Shown in pieces: positions 50,698 through 59,818 of a stretch of DNA of 64,000 nt. Under the pieces are notes generated by a model, which saw nothing but the letters and a program-made list of their open reading frames with translations, ran no database searches and had not been told where the DNA came from. Source of the stretch: an uncultured Eubacteriales bacterium (GTDB lineage Bacteria > Bacillota > Clostridia > Oscillospirales > Oscillospiraceae); NCBI GenBank assembly GCA_900549485.1, contig UROG01000008.1:1-64000 (forward strand). The letters run 5' to 3'. The position numbers and the translations under genes are program-made. The number at the start of each line of letters is the position of its first letter. Position 1 is the stretch's first letter.

Positions 50698-51495
50698 TTG
50701 AAAAAACGAGTTATCTCTGCCGTTGTACTTCTTACCATTGCCGTTACCTGTATTTTCCTCTCTGAGATCACGAGGGTGCTGTTTTTCGCCGTGGCGGGCA
50801 TAATGTGCGCGTATGAGTACAGCAGGGGACTTGAAAAGGCAGAGGTATACTGTGCAGCATGGGTTATGTATACATACATCGGCATCCAGGCCGTTCTGGC
50901 CATTCTTCACGCCGGAACGACGGCGTATATCGCCTGTATGGCCGCCGGTGTGTACCTTGCAATGTTCTCCGGAATCCTCCATGCCAAGGTGAGAGGGAAG
51001 GGCGCGATATACACGGTCGCCGGTCTTGCCTACCCGGGGTTTATCTACGGACTTATGATGATGATAAGCGCCTCTCCGCGCTGGCTTGAGGTTATTGCGC
51101 TCGGATGCATTTCAAGCATAGTCTGCGACAGCTTTGCACTTTTCGGCGGGATGTGGTTCGGCAAGCATAAGGTCGCGCCGGACGTAAGCCCGCACAAAAC
51201 CGTGGAGGGCTGCATCTGCGGCGCGGCTGCCGGCGCGCTGTCAGGGCTGCTTGTAAAGCTGATACCGAACTGCTGCAACATGATACCCGGATGGATCTGC
51301 GTAGTAACGGCGTTGGTCGCCTCTTCGATGGGGCAGATAGGCGATCTGGCGGAGTCGCTTGTAAAGCGCATGCTCGGTCTGAAGGACTTTTCAAAGCTTA
51401 TTCCGGGACACGGCGGTATGTTCGACAGAACAGACAGCATTATGTTTGCCGTCCCGGCGGCGTATCTCTGTTTGTTCCTGTTCGGCTATGCATAA
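50698..51495 (+). CDS. cdsA: Phosphatidate cytidylyltransferase (CdsA family)
   Basis: Integral membrane enzyme of 265 residues that makes CDP-diacylglycerol from CTP and phosphatidate for phospholipid synthesis. It has about seven membrane segments, and the C-terminal signature (GDLAESLVKRMLGLKDF...PGHGGMFDRTDS) is complete. The start is TTG at 50698 with only a weak GAG site, so it is less certain. No dxr or uppS is adjacent, unlike the usual cluster. Confidence 0.9.
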   Translation: MKKRVISAVVLLTIAVTCIFLSEITRVLFFAVAGIMCAYEYSRGLEKAEVYCAAWVMYTYIGIQAVLAILHAGTTAYIACMAAGVYLAMFSGILHAKVRGKGAIYTVAGLAYPGFIYGLMMMISASPRWLEVIALGCISSIVCDSFALFGGMWFGKHKVAPDVSPHKTVEGCICGAAAGALSGLLVKLIPNCCNMIPGWICVVTALVASSMGQIGDLAESLVKRMLGLKDFSKLIPGHGGMFDRTDSIMFAVPAAYLCLFLFGYA

Positions 51496-51515
51496 TAAAA
51501 CCGAATATAAAAGAT

Positions 51516-51564
51516 AATTCCGGAGTCGGCATCAGCTGCGGCGCGACTCCGGAATTTTTAATTT
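51516..51564 (+). terminator. Terminator after cdsA
   Basis: AATTCCGGAGTCG (51516-51528) pairs perfectly with CGACTCCGGAATT (51544-51556), followed by TTTAATTT. Confidence 0.88.
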
Positions 51565-51635
51565 CTTATGCCGGTATTTTGCGGAGTGAGCCGTATCCCA
51601 TACCGTATACGCAGCGGCGTCCCGCTTATCATATC

Positions 51636-52610
51636 TCAGAAATCCAGACCGTCGATGTCAAAATATTTTTTGGCAAAATCGACCGATTCAACGCAAAATT
51701 CGCGCCCTTTCAGATAGTTGAGGATGCCGGCGTCGGTAGGAAAGGAAAAGACAAGTTTGTAGGAGTACAGAGCCTGCCCTTTTTCTCCGAAATCCTTGTT
51801 GAATCTTTCACTGCCGTACTTACCGTCGCCCAGAAGCGGCCAGCCGGCATGAGCCATCTGCGCTCGTATCTGGTGTGTGCGGCCGGTGAGCAGATGACAT
51901 TCGACAAGAGAAAGCCGTCCCGTTGAGCGGAGCGTTCTGTATTCCGTGACGGCGGTACGGCTTCCCGGTTCAGCACTGTTTTTTATATATACCTGATTTT
52001 TTCCGGCGTCCTTGAACAGAAAGTTTTCAAGTCTCCCGACGGGAGGCTTCGGTCTTCCGTTTACGGCGCAGAGATAGTATTTTTCAATCTCGCGTTCCTT
52101 GATCTTTTCGTTGAGGATACGAAGCGCCTCGGCGTTCTTGGCGGCGATGACTATGCCGCCGGTGTTTCTGTCGATCCTGTTGCAGAGAGCCGGGGTGAAA
52201 GAGTTTTCCTCTTTCGGGCGCCATTCGCCGTTTTGCGCCAGATATGCCTGAATGTTGGCGATCAGCGTATTATAATCCCATACACCGGCGCTGTGGCAGA
52301 GAACGCCTGGCTTTTTGTCCGCCAGAAGTATGTTTTCGTCTTCGTATACTATTGTCAGCTTCGGTGTGCCGACCTTGAGATAAGAGTTCTCCTCCCTCGG
52401 CCTTTCAAAAAATTCGTCGTTGATATACATCTGGACGGTGTCGCCTGTTGAAAGCCTTGTATCGCGCTTGGCTCCTTTTCCGTTAAGCTTGATGCGCTTG
52501 AGTCTTATGTACTTCTGAAGCAGGGATTCGGGCAGCAGCGGGACGGTTTTGCCGATGAAGCGGTCAAATCTCTGCCCGGAATCGTTTGTGTTTACGGTAA
52601 ATTCTTTCAC
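51636..52610 (-). CDS. RluA-family pseudouridine synthase
   Basis: RNA pseudouridine synthase of 324 residues with an N-terminal S4-like domain (RFDRFIGKTVPLLPESLLQKYIRLKRIKLNG). The catalytic Asp is in NRIDRNTGGIVIA, and HLLTGRTHQIRAQM is conserved. It targets rRNA or tRNA uridines; the exact site is not readable. The ATG has an upstream AAGGAGAA. Confidence 0.9.
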   Translation of the reverse strand: MKEFTVNTNDSGQRFDRFIGKTVPLLPESLLQKYIRLKRIKLNGKGAKRDTRLSTGDTVQMYINDEFFERPREENSYLKVGTPKLTIVYEDENILLADKKPGVLCHSAGVWDYNTLIANIQAYLAQNGEWRPKEENSFTPALCNRIDRNTGGIVIAAKNAEALRILNEKIKEREIEKYYLCAVNGRPKPPVGRLENFLFKDAGKNQVYIKNSAEPGSRTAVTEYRTLRSTGRLSLVECHLLTGRTHQIRAQMAHAGWPLLGDGKYGSERFNKDFGEKGQALYSYKLVFSFPTDAGILNYLKGREFCVESVDFAKKYFDIDGLDF

Positions 52611-52671
52611 GGCGGTTCTCCTTGTGTATGGAGGATTTTATCAGACGGCCAAACGGCGGGCGCGGGCGGCT

Positions 52672-53268
52672 CTATACGGCATTCCCGAAAATGTCGAAGC
52701 ATCTGCGCTCGATGCTCTCTTTGAGAATAAAATATGTACAAAGCTTGTCTTCCGCGCCGTCATAGATGCCGAAAGAGAAGTAGATTGCGGAATACAGTGA
52801 AAATGCCTTTTCGGCGGCTCCGGTCACGTTGAAGGAACGGAAAAGCCCTGTAAGAGTCTCGACGGGGGACGAGACAAGATAGGCGCAGTGCAGGCGGCTC
52901 ATCTCGGCACTGCGGTATTGCTCCAGCACGAGCATTTTTCTGAATGATGAGGCAAATTCGTCCTTCGTCCAGAATGAAAAGCAGGAGGAGCAGAAGGAGA
53001 GCGACGCTTTTACCGCGGACGGAGTATCTGCATGGGAGGAGTATTCGTCGGTGCAGCTTGTCCATGAAAGGCAGACCTGCGAATAAAGCCGCTCCATTCG
53101 GGAGAGAATGGAATCGAATATATCCTGCTTGTTTTTAAAGTGTTTGTACAAAGCGCCCTTGGTTATTCCGAGACGGCCGGCGATATCGCTTACCGATACT
53201 GCTTCAAAGCCGTTCTGCGAAAAAAGCGCGAGGGCTGTATTAAGGATCTGCTCTTTTGTGCCGTTCAT
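52672..53268 (-). CDS. TetR/AcrR-family transcriptional regulator
   Basis: Repressor of 198 residues: N-terminal helix-turn-helix (VSVSDIAGRLGITKGALYKHFKNKQDIF), then a helical ligand domain unusually rich in Cys and Ser (SFCSSCFSFWTKDEF). No efflux or target gene is adjacent, so the ligand and regulon are unknown. GGAGGGC precedes the ATG. Confidence 0.88.
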   Translation of the reverse strand: MNGTKEQILNTALALFSQNGFEAVSVSDIAGRLGITKGALYKHFKNKQDIFDSILSRMERLYSQVCLSWTSCTDEYSSHADTPSAVKASLSFCSSCFSFWTKDEFASSFRKMLVLEQYRSAEMSRLHCAYLVSSPVETLTGLFRSFNVTGAAEKAFSLYSAIYFSFGIYDGAEDKLCTYFILKESIERRCFDIFGNAV

Positions 53269-53343
53269 TCTGCCCTCCGGATTTAAAACGCTTTCCGTTG
53301 TTTTTGAATATTATATCATGAAAAATGAAAAAACAACATAGCA

Positions 53344-53378
53344 AAATAAAAACGGGAAAAGGCGATGACCTTTTCCCG
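53344..53378 (-). terminator. Terminator of the PPi-phosphofructokinase gene
   Basis: CGGGAAAAGG (53353-53362) pairs with CCTTTTCCCG (53369-53378); on the minus strand TTTTTATTTT follows. Confidence 0.85.
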
Positions 53379-53395
53379 GAGAATAAATCGGAAAA

Positions 53396-54637
53396 TTATT
53401 TTTCGATTATCTTTTTGAGCTTTGCGTAACGGGGCAGACCGTCTACCTTGGGAACATCGACCTCACCCTGAATAAGGGGAAGAATATAGTCGATGAACTC
53501 GTCCTTGAGGCCGTTGTGAGCGTCGTTGATCCATTCGATGGGAACCTTCTTTTCAGTGTTTGCGGCAAGTGTAAGAGGCTCGGCAATGAAATTGCATGTG
53601 TATTTGCCGTCAACATAAGCTCTCTCGAATGCGACCATCTTGTCGGTTTCGCCCGCGACAGCCTTCTCAACGGCGACTTTACCGGCGTTGAAGCTCTCGT
53701 TGACGTCGGTAAGAGAGGCGCAGTGAGCAGCGCATCTCTGAAGAAGACTCAGCTCAATGCCGCGAACCTTGATGCCGGTATGCTCACCCAGCTTGCTTGC
53801 AAGCATTGCCGCCAGACCGCCCAGCTGCGCATGACCGAAGCCGTCCGTCGCGGAGGTCTTTGCCTCGGAAACAAAGCTTCCGTCAGCGTAATGGATGCCC
53901 TCGGAAACGACGACGAATACATGACCCTTTTCCTTGTGTACTCTGTCAACGTCGGCGATGAACTTGTCCATGTCAAAATCCGTCTCGGGGAGGTAGATAA
54001 GATCGGGACCGCAGCCGTAATGCGTTGCCAGAGCCGCGCTTGCGGTCAGCCAGCCGGCGTGTCTGCCCATTGCTTCAACAACGGTGATCATGGGCTTGTC
54101 GTAAACGTGCATATCCTTGCTGATCTCCATGCAGGAAGTAGCAATGAACTTAGCTGCGCTTGCAAAGCCGGGGCAGTGGTCGGTGCCGAAAAGGTCGTTG
54201 TCGATGGTCTTGGGAACGCCCATGACGCGGCACTCATAGCCGACGGACTGCATATACTTGCTTATCTTGTTGCAGGTATCCATGGAGTCGTTTCCGCCGT
54301 TGTAGAAGAAGTAGCGGACATTGTATTTTTTGAATATCTCAAGAATACGCTTATAATCGGTGTCGTCCTTTGCGGGGTCGGCGATTTTGTACCTGCATGA
54401 GCCAAGCTCCGAAGAGGGGGTGTGCAGAAGGTAGCTCAGCTCGGTGGGGTCTTCAAGATCCATAACATAAAGCTTGTCGTCGAGTACGCCCCTGATACCG
54501 TGGGCAGCGCCGTAAACCCTTGTTATCTCCTCCGCCTCAAGAGCGGTCTTGATAACGCCGTATGCGCTGGCATTGATGACGGCGGTAGGACCGCCGGACT
54601 GACCGATGATGCATGAACCGATGAGTTTCTTATCCAT
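53396..54637 (-). CDS. Diphosphate--fructose-6-phosphate 1-phosphotransferase
   Basis: PPi-dependent phosphofructokinase of 413 residues. GGNDSMDT, with Asp in the position that excludes ATP, and PKTIDNDLFGTD mark it as PPi-type; GQSGGPTAVINAS and EAMGRHAGW are conserved. It allows reversible, energy-saving glycolysis. The ATG at 54637 follows GGAGG. It diverges from the aldolase gene across a shared promoter region. Confidence 0.9.
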   Translation of the reverse strand: MDKKLIGSCIIGQSGGPTAVINASAYGVIKTALEAEEITRVYGAAHGIRGVLDDKLYVMDLEDPTELSYLLHTPSSELGSCRYKIADPAKDDTDYKRILEIFKKYNVRYFFYNGGNDSMDTCNKISKYMQSVGYECRVMGVPKTIDNDLFGTDHCPGFASAAKFIATSCMEISKDMHVYDKPMITVVEAMGRHAGWLTASAALATHYGCGPDLIYLPETDFDMDKFIADVDRVHKEKGHVFVVVSEGIHYADGSFVSEAKTSATDGFGHAQLGGLAAMLASKLGEHTGIKVRGIELSLLQRCAAHCASLTDVNESFNAGKVAVEKAVAGETDKMVAFERAYVDGKYTCNFIAEPLTLAANTEKKVPIEWINDAHNGLKDEFIDYILPLIQGEVDVPKVDGLPRYAKLKKIIEK

Positions 54638-54681
54638 TTGAGAGTCCTCCGAAAATTTTTGTATTTTAGGCAATATACTTA

Positions 54682-54747
54682 TTGATTCTGTCGCACATTG
54701 AGGATATAATATTCAACGGAATTTGTAAATATACTATTTGTACAAAT
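54682..54747 (+). promoter_or_regulatory. Promoter and palindrome upstream of the aldolase gene
   Basis: TTGATT (54682-54687), a 17-base spacer and TATAAT (54705-54710) form a strong promoter. Just downstream, AATTTGTA (about 54720) and TACAAATT (about 54747) form an inverted repeat that could be an operator. Confidence 0.65.
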
Positions 54748-54782
54748 TTTAATTTCACCAATGTTTGGAAGGGAGAATTTTT

Positions 54783-55718
54783 ATGCCATTAGTAACAACC
54801 AAAGAAATGTTTGAAAAAGCCTATAAGGGCGGATATGCCATCGGTGCATTCAATGTAAATAATATGGAGATAGTTCAGGGCATCACCGAGGCGGCGAAAG
54901 AGGTCAACGCACCTCTTATCCTTCAGGTGTCCAAGGGTGCGCGTGCATACGCAAACCATACTTATCTCATAAAGCTCGTCGAGGCGGCCATTCAGGAGAC
55001 GGGTCTGCCCATCGCGCTGCACCTTGACCACGGCAGTGATTTCGAGCTGTGCAAGTCCTGCATTGACGGCGGCTTTTCTTCCGTTATGATCGACGCATCC
55101 GGCAAGCCCTTTGAAGAAAACATCGCAATTACCAGAAAGGTAGTTGAGTATGCACATGACCACGGCGTTGTCGTCGAGGCTGAGCTTGGCACGCTGGCGG
55201 GCATCGAGGATGAGGTCAAAGTTTCCGCTGAGGACAGCTCATACACCCGCCCCGAAGACGTTCAGGAATTTGTCGAGAGAACAGGCTGCGACTCCCTTGC
55301 AATCGCAATAGGCACCTCCCACGGCGCATACAAGTTCAAGCCCGGCACCGACCCCAAGCTGAGATTTGATATACTTGAAGACGTCGAGAAGAGACTGCCC
55401 GGATTCCCGATCGTTCTCCACGGCGCTTCCTCCGTTCCTCAGGAATTTGTCAGGATCATCAACGAAAACGGCGGAAAGATGCCCGGCGCTATCGGCGTTC
55501 CCGAGGATCAGCTCCGCAAGGCCGCTTCCATGGCCGTCTGCAAGATCAACATTGACTCCGACCTCCGTCTTGCAATGACCGCAACTATCCGTAAGTACTT
55601 CAACGAGCATCCCGATCATTTCGACCCGCGTCAGTATCTTGCGCCCGCACGCGAGGCAATCAAGCAGATGGTAAAGCATAAGATCGTTGACGTTCTCGGC
55701 TGCGACGGAAAAGCATAA
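54783..55718 (+). CDS. fba: Class II fructose-bisphosphate aldolase
   Basis: Zinc-dependent aldolase of 311 residues that splits fructose-1,6-bisphosphate. It has LHLDHGSDFELC (catalytic Asp and zinc His), EAELGTLAGIED, IAIGTSHGAYKF, VLHGASSVP and KINIDSDLR. The ATG at 54783 follows GGAAGGGAG. It pairs functionally with the divergent PPi-phosphofructokinase. Confidence 0.94.
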   Translation: MPLVTTKEMFEKAYKGGYAIGAFNVNNMEIVQGITEAAKEVNAPLILQVSKGARAYANHTYLIKLVEAAIQETGLPIALHLDHGSDFELCKSCIDGGFSSVMIDASGKPFEENIAITRKVVEYAHDHGVVVEAELGTLAGIEDEVKVSAEDSSYTRPEDVQEFVERTGCDSLAIAIGTSHGAYKFKPGTDPKLRFDILEDVEKRLPGFPIVLHGASSVPQEFVRIINENGGKMPGAIGVPEDQLRKAASMAVCKINIDSDLRLAMTATIRKYFNEHPDHFDPRQYLAPAREAIKQMVKHKIVDVLGCDGKA

Positions 55719-55825
55719 TAACCGGCTGAATTTATCAGGGCGGCGCTGTACGGCGCGGCGGGAGCAAATGCCGCGCACGTACGGCGCGGCGCTGCCTTAA
55801 AACTTCTGAAAGCGAGGGAGAGATA

Positions 55826-57463
55826 ATGCACAAATATCGGGGCGGAAACGGCAAAGCATCCGGAAAAGACCCAATGGCATTTGACACGCTTCTGATCATC
55901 AGACTTGTTGCCGCGTCGCTGATATTTGCGGCGGCTCTTGTGCTTGGAAATCTGCCCGGTTTTGTAAGCGTTATCCTCCTTGTGCTTTCCGCTGTTGTCG
56001 CGGGATACGATATAGCGCTTGACGCCGTTTCGGATTTTTCTGACAGGGATTTTTTCTCGACGTCGGTCGTCGTGACGGCGATAACGGTCGTTTCATGTAT
56101 AATCGGCTTCCCGGCCGAGGCGGCGGCTCTTGTGCTCCTATATCAGATAGGGCTTATCCTCGTTTCCTATGCGGAGGAGAAAAGCAGGCTTTCCGCCATC
56201 GGATTACTGCGCTACCATGAAAACAGCGTTTCGGAAACAGTCGCCAAAATCGTCTTCCGGGACGGCGCAGGTCATACGGGACTTGAAGATTCAATACGTG
56301 AAAGCGCCGGCTTCGTACTGAAGATCGGTATGATAATAGGCGCTTTATATGCAGTCATTACGCCCCTTTTTACAAACAATACCTTTACGGTTTCAATACA
56401 CCGCGCCATTACGATCATTCTGATTTCGACACCGATGTCGGTCGTTATTTCCATGCCGACTGCGGGGATAATGGGGATGTGCTTCAGCGCGGAATACGGC
56501 GTTATTTTCGGCAGTGCGGCCGTTATGGAGCGCTGTGCCGGAGCAAAGACGGTTCTTTTTGACAATGCAGGCGTCTTTTTCCGGGAGGATTCGGCGGACA
56601 TCAGGATCATGCCGGAGCTTATTGATAAAAAAACGTTTCTTACCTTTGCCGCGCATGTCCTTTATTACTCGGGGCAGCCCGAGGCAAAAGCAATTCTGCA
56701 TGCCTTTTCTTCGGAGTGCCGGCTTGAGCTTATAAAAAACTTTGCCGACCATCCCGGTTATGGTGCGGAAGCCGATATAGCGGATAATCATGTGCTTATC
56801 GGGACGCGGGAATTTTTTGATTCCCGGGGCATTGATATAAAATCATCCGACAGTGATGAGCGACGATTTCATATGACGATAGCCGGAAGGTACGTCGGCT
56901 GCTTTACGGTCAGCTTTCCGGTGCTCGAGGGCGGAGAGAATATAGTCGCAGGACTTAAAGAAAACGGAGTGAGCAGATGCGTTCTGCTGTGTGAGGAGAG
57001 CGACGGCGAAAGCAGAAGAACCGCCGATGAGCTTGATTTCCGCGAAGTATACGGAGAATGTGACAGCGAGAGAAAGTACAGGATCGTCAAGGATATTTCA
57101 GACTCCGTAAAAGGCAGTTCGGTTTTCGTTTATGCGGATGGCGCTGAGATGCACAGTGCGGCGGACGTTGATATGCATGTGAGTAAAGAAACAAGCTTTG
57201 CCGATGCAATGATTCTGCCTGATTGTATAGTAAATATTCCGTTTGCATTCAGCGTGTGCAGAAGAGTACGTGAAATTGCGGTTGAAAATGCCGTTTTTGT
57301 GTTTGTTGTCAAAGCAATCCTTATTTTTTTGAGTATAATCGGATATTGCAATCTATGGTTTGCGATATTCATTGATATGGTTGCCGCTGTCGGTACGATT
57401 CTTAATACCGTGAGGGTCACGGGACCTTCGCTGATCTCACGGTTTATGGAGCGGGACAACTGA
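55826..57463 (+). CDS. P1B-type ATPase-like membrane protein lacking catalytic motifs
   Basis: Protein of 545 residues with heavy-metal P-type ATPase topology: about four N-terminal membrane segments, a shortened actuator region, a central pair around residue 200, a soluble domain (240-460) and two C-terminal segments. Key motifs are missing: the CPC metal site is STP (201-203), DKTGT is DNAGV (Asp246 kept), there is no TGES, and the hinge is DGAEMHSAADVD instead of GDGxNDAPAL. It is therefore probably not a metal pump; it could be a regulator, a scaffold or a decayed gene. The frame is intact and GAGGGAGA precedes the ATG. Confidence 0.7.
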   Translation: MHKYRGGNGKASGKDPMAFDTLLIIRLVAASLIFAAALVLGNLPGFVSVILLVLSAVVAGYDIALDAVSDFSDRDFFSTSVVVTAITVVSCIIGFPAEAAALVLLYQIGLILVSYAEEKSRLSAIGLLRYHENSVSETVAKIVFRDGAGHTGLEDSIRESAGFVLKIGMIIGALYAVITPLFTNNTFTVSIHRAITIILISTPMSVVISMPTAGIMGMCFSAEYGVIFGSAAVMERCAGAKTVLFDNAGVFFREDSADIRIMPELIDKKTFLTFAAHVLYYSGQPEAKAILHAFSSECRLELIKNFADHPGYGAEADIADNHVLIGTREFFDSRGIDIKSSDSDERRFHMTIAGRYVGCFTVSFPVLEGGENIVAGLKENGVSRCVLLCEESDGESRRTADELDFREVYGECDSERKYRIVKDISDSVKGSSVFVYADGAEMHSAADVDMHVSKETSFADAMILPDCIVNIPFAFSVCRRVREIAVENAVFVFVVKAILIFLSIIGYCNLWFAIFIDMVAAVGTILNTVRVTGPSLISRFMERDN

Positions 57464-57482
57464 TAAATGTAGGGCAAACAGG

Positions 57483-57522
57483 GAGCAAGTGGACTTTTTT
57501 CGCACTTGCTCTTGTTTTTTTT
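57483..57522 (+). terminator. Terminator
   Basis: GAGCAAGT (57483-57490) pairs with ACTTGCTC (57504-57511), followed by TTGTTTTTTTT. Confidence 0.8.
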
Positions 57523-57632
57523 CTGACTGTTTGTTATACTGAAAACTAACAATCAGTTGATAAGACCACACACGGTTCTGACAGTCTCGACGTAGATCAG
57601 CTTATCTGAAGTACTGATAAAACAGTATTGAA

Positions 57633-57688
57633 GCAATATATAAAAAGCAATATATAAAAAGCAATATATAAAAAGCAATATATAGACA
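57633..57688. repeat. Four tandem copies of a 14-bp unit
   Basis: GCAATATATAAAAA is repeated with exact 14-base spacing (57633, 57647, 57661, 57675; the last copy ends differently). It lies just upstream of the site-2 protease gene, in its likely promoter region, and is not coding. Confidence 0.85.
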
Positions 57689-57701
57689 GAAAAAATGTTT
57701 C

Positions 57702-58406
57702 TTGGAAGTGGTAAGTATTTCGGCGTTGAAATCAATATGGGAAGGGTTTGACTTCAGATATCTGATGAGCATTCTCCTTGCCGTTGTTCCATCTGTGCTG
57801 TGCATAACCCTTCATGAGCTGAGCCACGGGTACACGGCGTATTTTCTGGGCGACGACACCGCGAAACGGAGCGGAAGACTTACGCTCAACCCATTGAAGC
57901 ATCTCGACCCTGTGGGCCTGCTCATGCTTGCGGTTTTTCATGTAGGCTGGGCAAAGCCCGTGCCGGTCAATATGTTCAGGTTTAAAAATCCAAAGCGCGG
58001 CATGGCGATAACCGCGCTTGCCGGTCCGGTTTCCAATCTGGTCATTGCAGTCGTGTTCATGTTCTTGTACGGCCTTTTTTACATCCCGCTGAGAGATTCT
58101 GCGGCAGGGAGTTATTTTTTGACCATGCTGCAGCTTACGGTTTATATAAGTCTCGGTCTCGCCATATTCAACTTTATACCGATCCCGCCTCTTGACGGGT
58201 CAAAAGTGCTCTTCTCGCTCATGAGCGACGAAAGCTATATAAAGCTTATGCGCTATGAGAAATACGGTTCACTGCTGATGCTTGCGCTTGTCGCCAGCGG
58301 TATTCTCGGAAAGCCTCTCACGGCGCTGATTGACGGCGCGTTTGACCTTATGCTGCCGGTGGCTCAGGCGGGCTGCGATATTGTCTTTTATCTCTTCTAT
58401 AAGTGA
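57702..58406 (+). CDS. Site-2 protease family (M50) membrane metalloprotease
   Basis: Intramembrane zinc protease of 234 residues with HELSH (His38-His42), NPLKHLDPVG and PIPPLDGSK as the third ligand region; about five membrane segments. The small, domain-less form is common next to scpAB. The start is uncertain: TTG 57702 lacks a ribosome site, and later starts (TTG 57726) are possible. It precedes scpA by 7 bases, so it probably shares its operon. Confidence 0.88.
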   Translation: MEVVSISALKSIWEGFDFRYLMSILLAVVPSVLCITLHELSHGYTAYFLGDDTAKRSGRLTLNPLKHLDPVGLLMLAVFHVGWAKPVPVNMFRFKNPKRGMAITALAGPVSNLVIAVVFMFLYGLFYIPLRDSAAGSYFLTMLQLTVYISLGLAIFNFIPIPPLDGSKVLFSLMSDESYIKLMRYEKYGSLLMLALVASGILGKPLTALIDGAFDLMLPVAQAGCDIVFYLFYK

Positions 58407-58413
58407 GCGTTCA

Positions 58414-59199
58414 ATGGACAATCCGAATTTTCATCTTGAGGGTGTGCTCAGGGAAAAAGGCGAGATGAGCGACTTTGAAGGTCCGCTCAGTCTTATTCTC
58501 ATGCTGCTTTCAAAAAACAAAATAGAAATACGCGATATAAAGATCGCGGATATTCTCGACCAGTACATGGATTATCTTGCGCAGATGGAGAGCATGGATC
58601 TGGAAATAGCAAGCGAGTTTATCCAGATGGCGTCGCATCTGCTGTACATAAAGACGAAAACCCTTCTCAGCAACGAGGAAGAAGACGTTTCAGAGCTTGA
58701 GCTGCTGATGCAATCCCTTGAGCAGCTTAAAGCCAAGGATACGCTTTCTTCCGTTCAAGCCGTGCTGCCGGGGCTGAAAAAGCTTTCCGCAGAGGGGATG
58801 CTGTTCCATGTCAAGCGGCCAGAGCCGCTCAATCCTCTGTCCAAGGTATATGATTACCGCCATGAACCGGCCGATCTTCTTGAGGCGCTGCACTCGCTTT
58901 TTTTCCGCGGCGCCAGACATTCGGACGCAGATCAGCTGGACAGCGCCATCCCCCACAGGATAATATTCAGCATACGGGATAAGAGCCGTCAGATACTTGA
59001 TATGCTGCGGCTCGGCGAAGTCGGCCTTAATGAGCTGTACCGCATCTGCCGGACAAGATCGGAGATCGTTGCGGCGTTTATGTCGGTGCTCGAGCTTTGC
59101 AGTATGGGGAGCATTGAGATCGAGAGAAAAGAAAATGACTATTCTCTGCGCTTTACCGGCGGAGATGTGGACGAAATAATTGAAAAGATCGTGGAATAA
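58414..59199 (+). CDS. scpA: Segregation and condensation protein A
   Basis: Kleisin subunit of the SMC condensin complex, 261 residues. The N-terminal LREKGEMSDFEGPLSLILMLL and IADILDQYMDYL region is typical, and the C-terminal winged helix follows (GEVGLNELYRIC...VAAFMSVLEL). The ATG at 58414 gives the family start; the upstream extension is rejected. The stop overlaps scpB by one base. Confidence 0.93.
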   Translation: MDNPNFHLEGVLREKGEMSDFEGPLSLILMLLSKNKIEIRDIKIADILDQYMDYLAQMESMDLEIASEFIQMASHLLYIKTKTLLSNEEEDVSELELLMQSLEQLKAKDTLSSVQAVLPGLKKLSAEGMLFHVKRPEPLNPLSKVYDYRHEPADLLEALHSLFFRGARHSDADQLDSAIPHRIIFSIRDKSRQILDMLRLGEVGLNELYRICRTRSEIVAAFMSVLELCSMGSIEIERKENDYSLRFTGGDVDEIIEKIVE

Positions 59200-59813
59200 T
59201 GAGTGATTTATCTTCTGCCATTGAGGCTATTCTGTTTGCGGCTGGAGAGGCTTTTTCGATAAGCCGGATGTCCCTGATATTGGGCGCTGACGTCAAAGAG
59301 GTGGAGCTTGCGGCGGCGTTTCTTCAGAATGAATATAAAGAAAACAGGCGTGGAATGCGGATACTCAGGCTTGACGATAAGCTTCAGATGTGCTCATCTC
59401 CCGAGTATGCGCAGATAATCAGTCTTGCAATGGAGCAGAGAAAGCCGCCGGCGCTGTCGCAGAGCGCGCTTGAAACGCTTGCCGTCGTCGCCTATTTTCA
59501 GCCTGTAACAAGGGCTTATATAGATCAGGTGCGGGGCGTTGACAGCTCGTATACGGTAAGCTCCCTTGCAGAGAGAGGGCTGATCGAAATATGCGGCAAG
59601 CTTGACGTTCCGGGAAGACCGGCGATTTTCAGAACGACCGATGTTTTTCTGAGGACGATGGGAATAAGCTCACTCGACGAGCTTCCGGAGCTTCCTGATA
59701 TGAATACAAACGATGGCGTGGACAAACTTAAAAGCGAAATAGAGCGCCTGCGCAGCGGTGATTATCATCAGATCACCATAAACGACCTGCCGGAAAACAA
59801 GGATGAGGAGTGA
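59199..59813 (+). CDS. scpB: Segregation and condensation protein B
   Basis: Tandem winged-helix partner of ScpA, 204 residues: IEAILFAAGEAFSISRM at the N-terminus and ALETLAVVAYFQPVTRAYIDQVRGVDS in the second domain. It works with SMC in chromosome organisation. The ATG overlaps the scpA TAA (TAATG). Confidence 0.94.
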   Translation: MSDLSSAIEAILFAAGEAFSISRMSLILGADVKEVELAAAFLQNEYKENRRGMRILRLDDKLQMCSSPEYAQIISLAMEQRKPPALSQSALETLAVVAYFQPVTRAYIDQVRGVDSSYTVSSLAERGLIEICGKLDVPGRPAIFRTTDVFLRTMGISSLDELPELPDMNTNDGVDKLKSEIERLRSGDYHQITINDLPENKDEE

Positions 59814-59818
59814 TGTGA

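Noticed and set aside
57633..57688. CRISPR-like array
   Set aside because: The 14-bp units are directly adjacent with no spacers and no cas genes are present.
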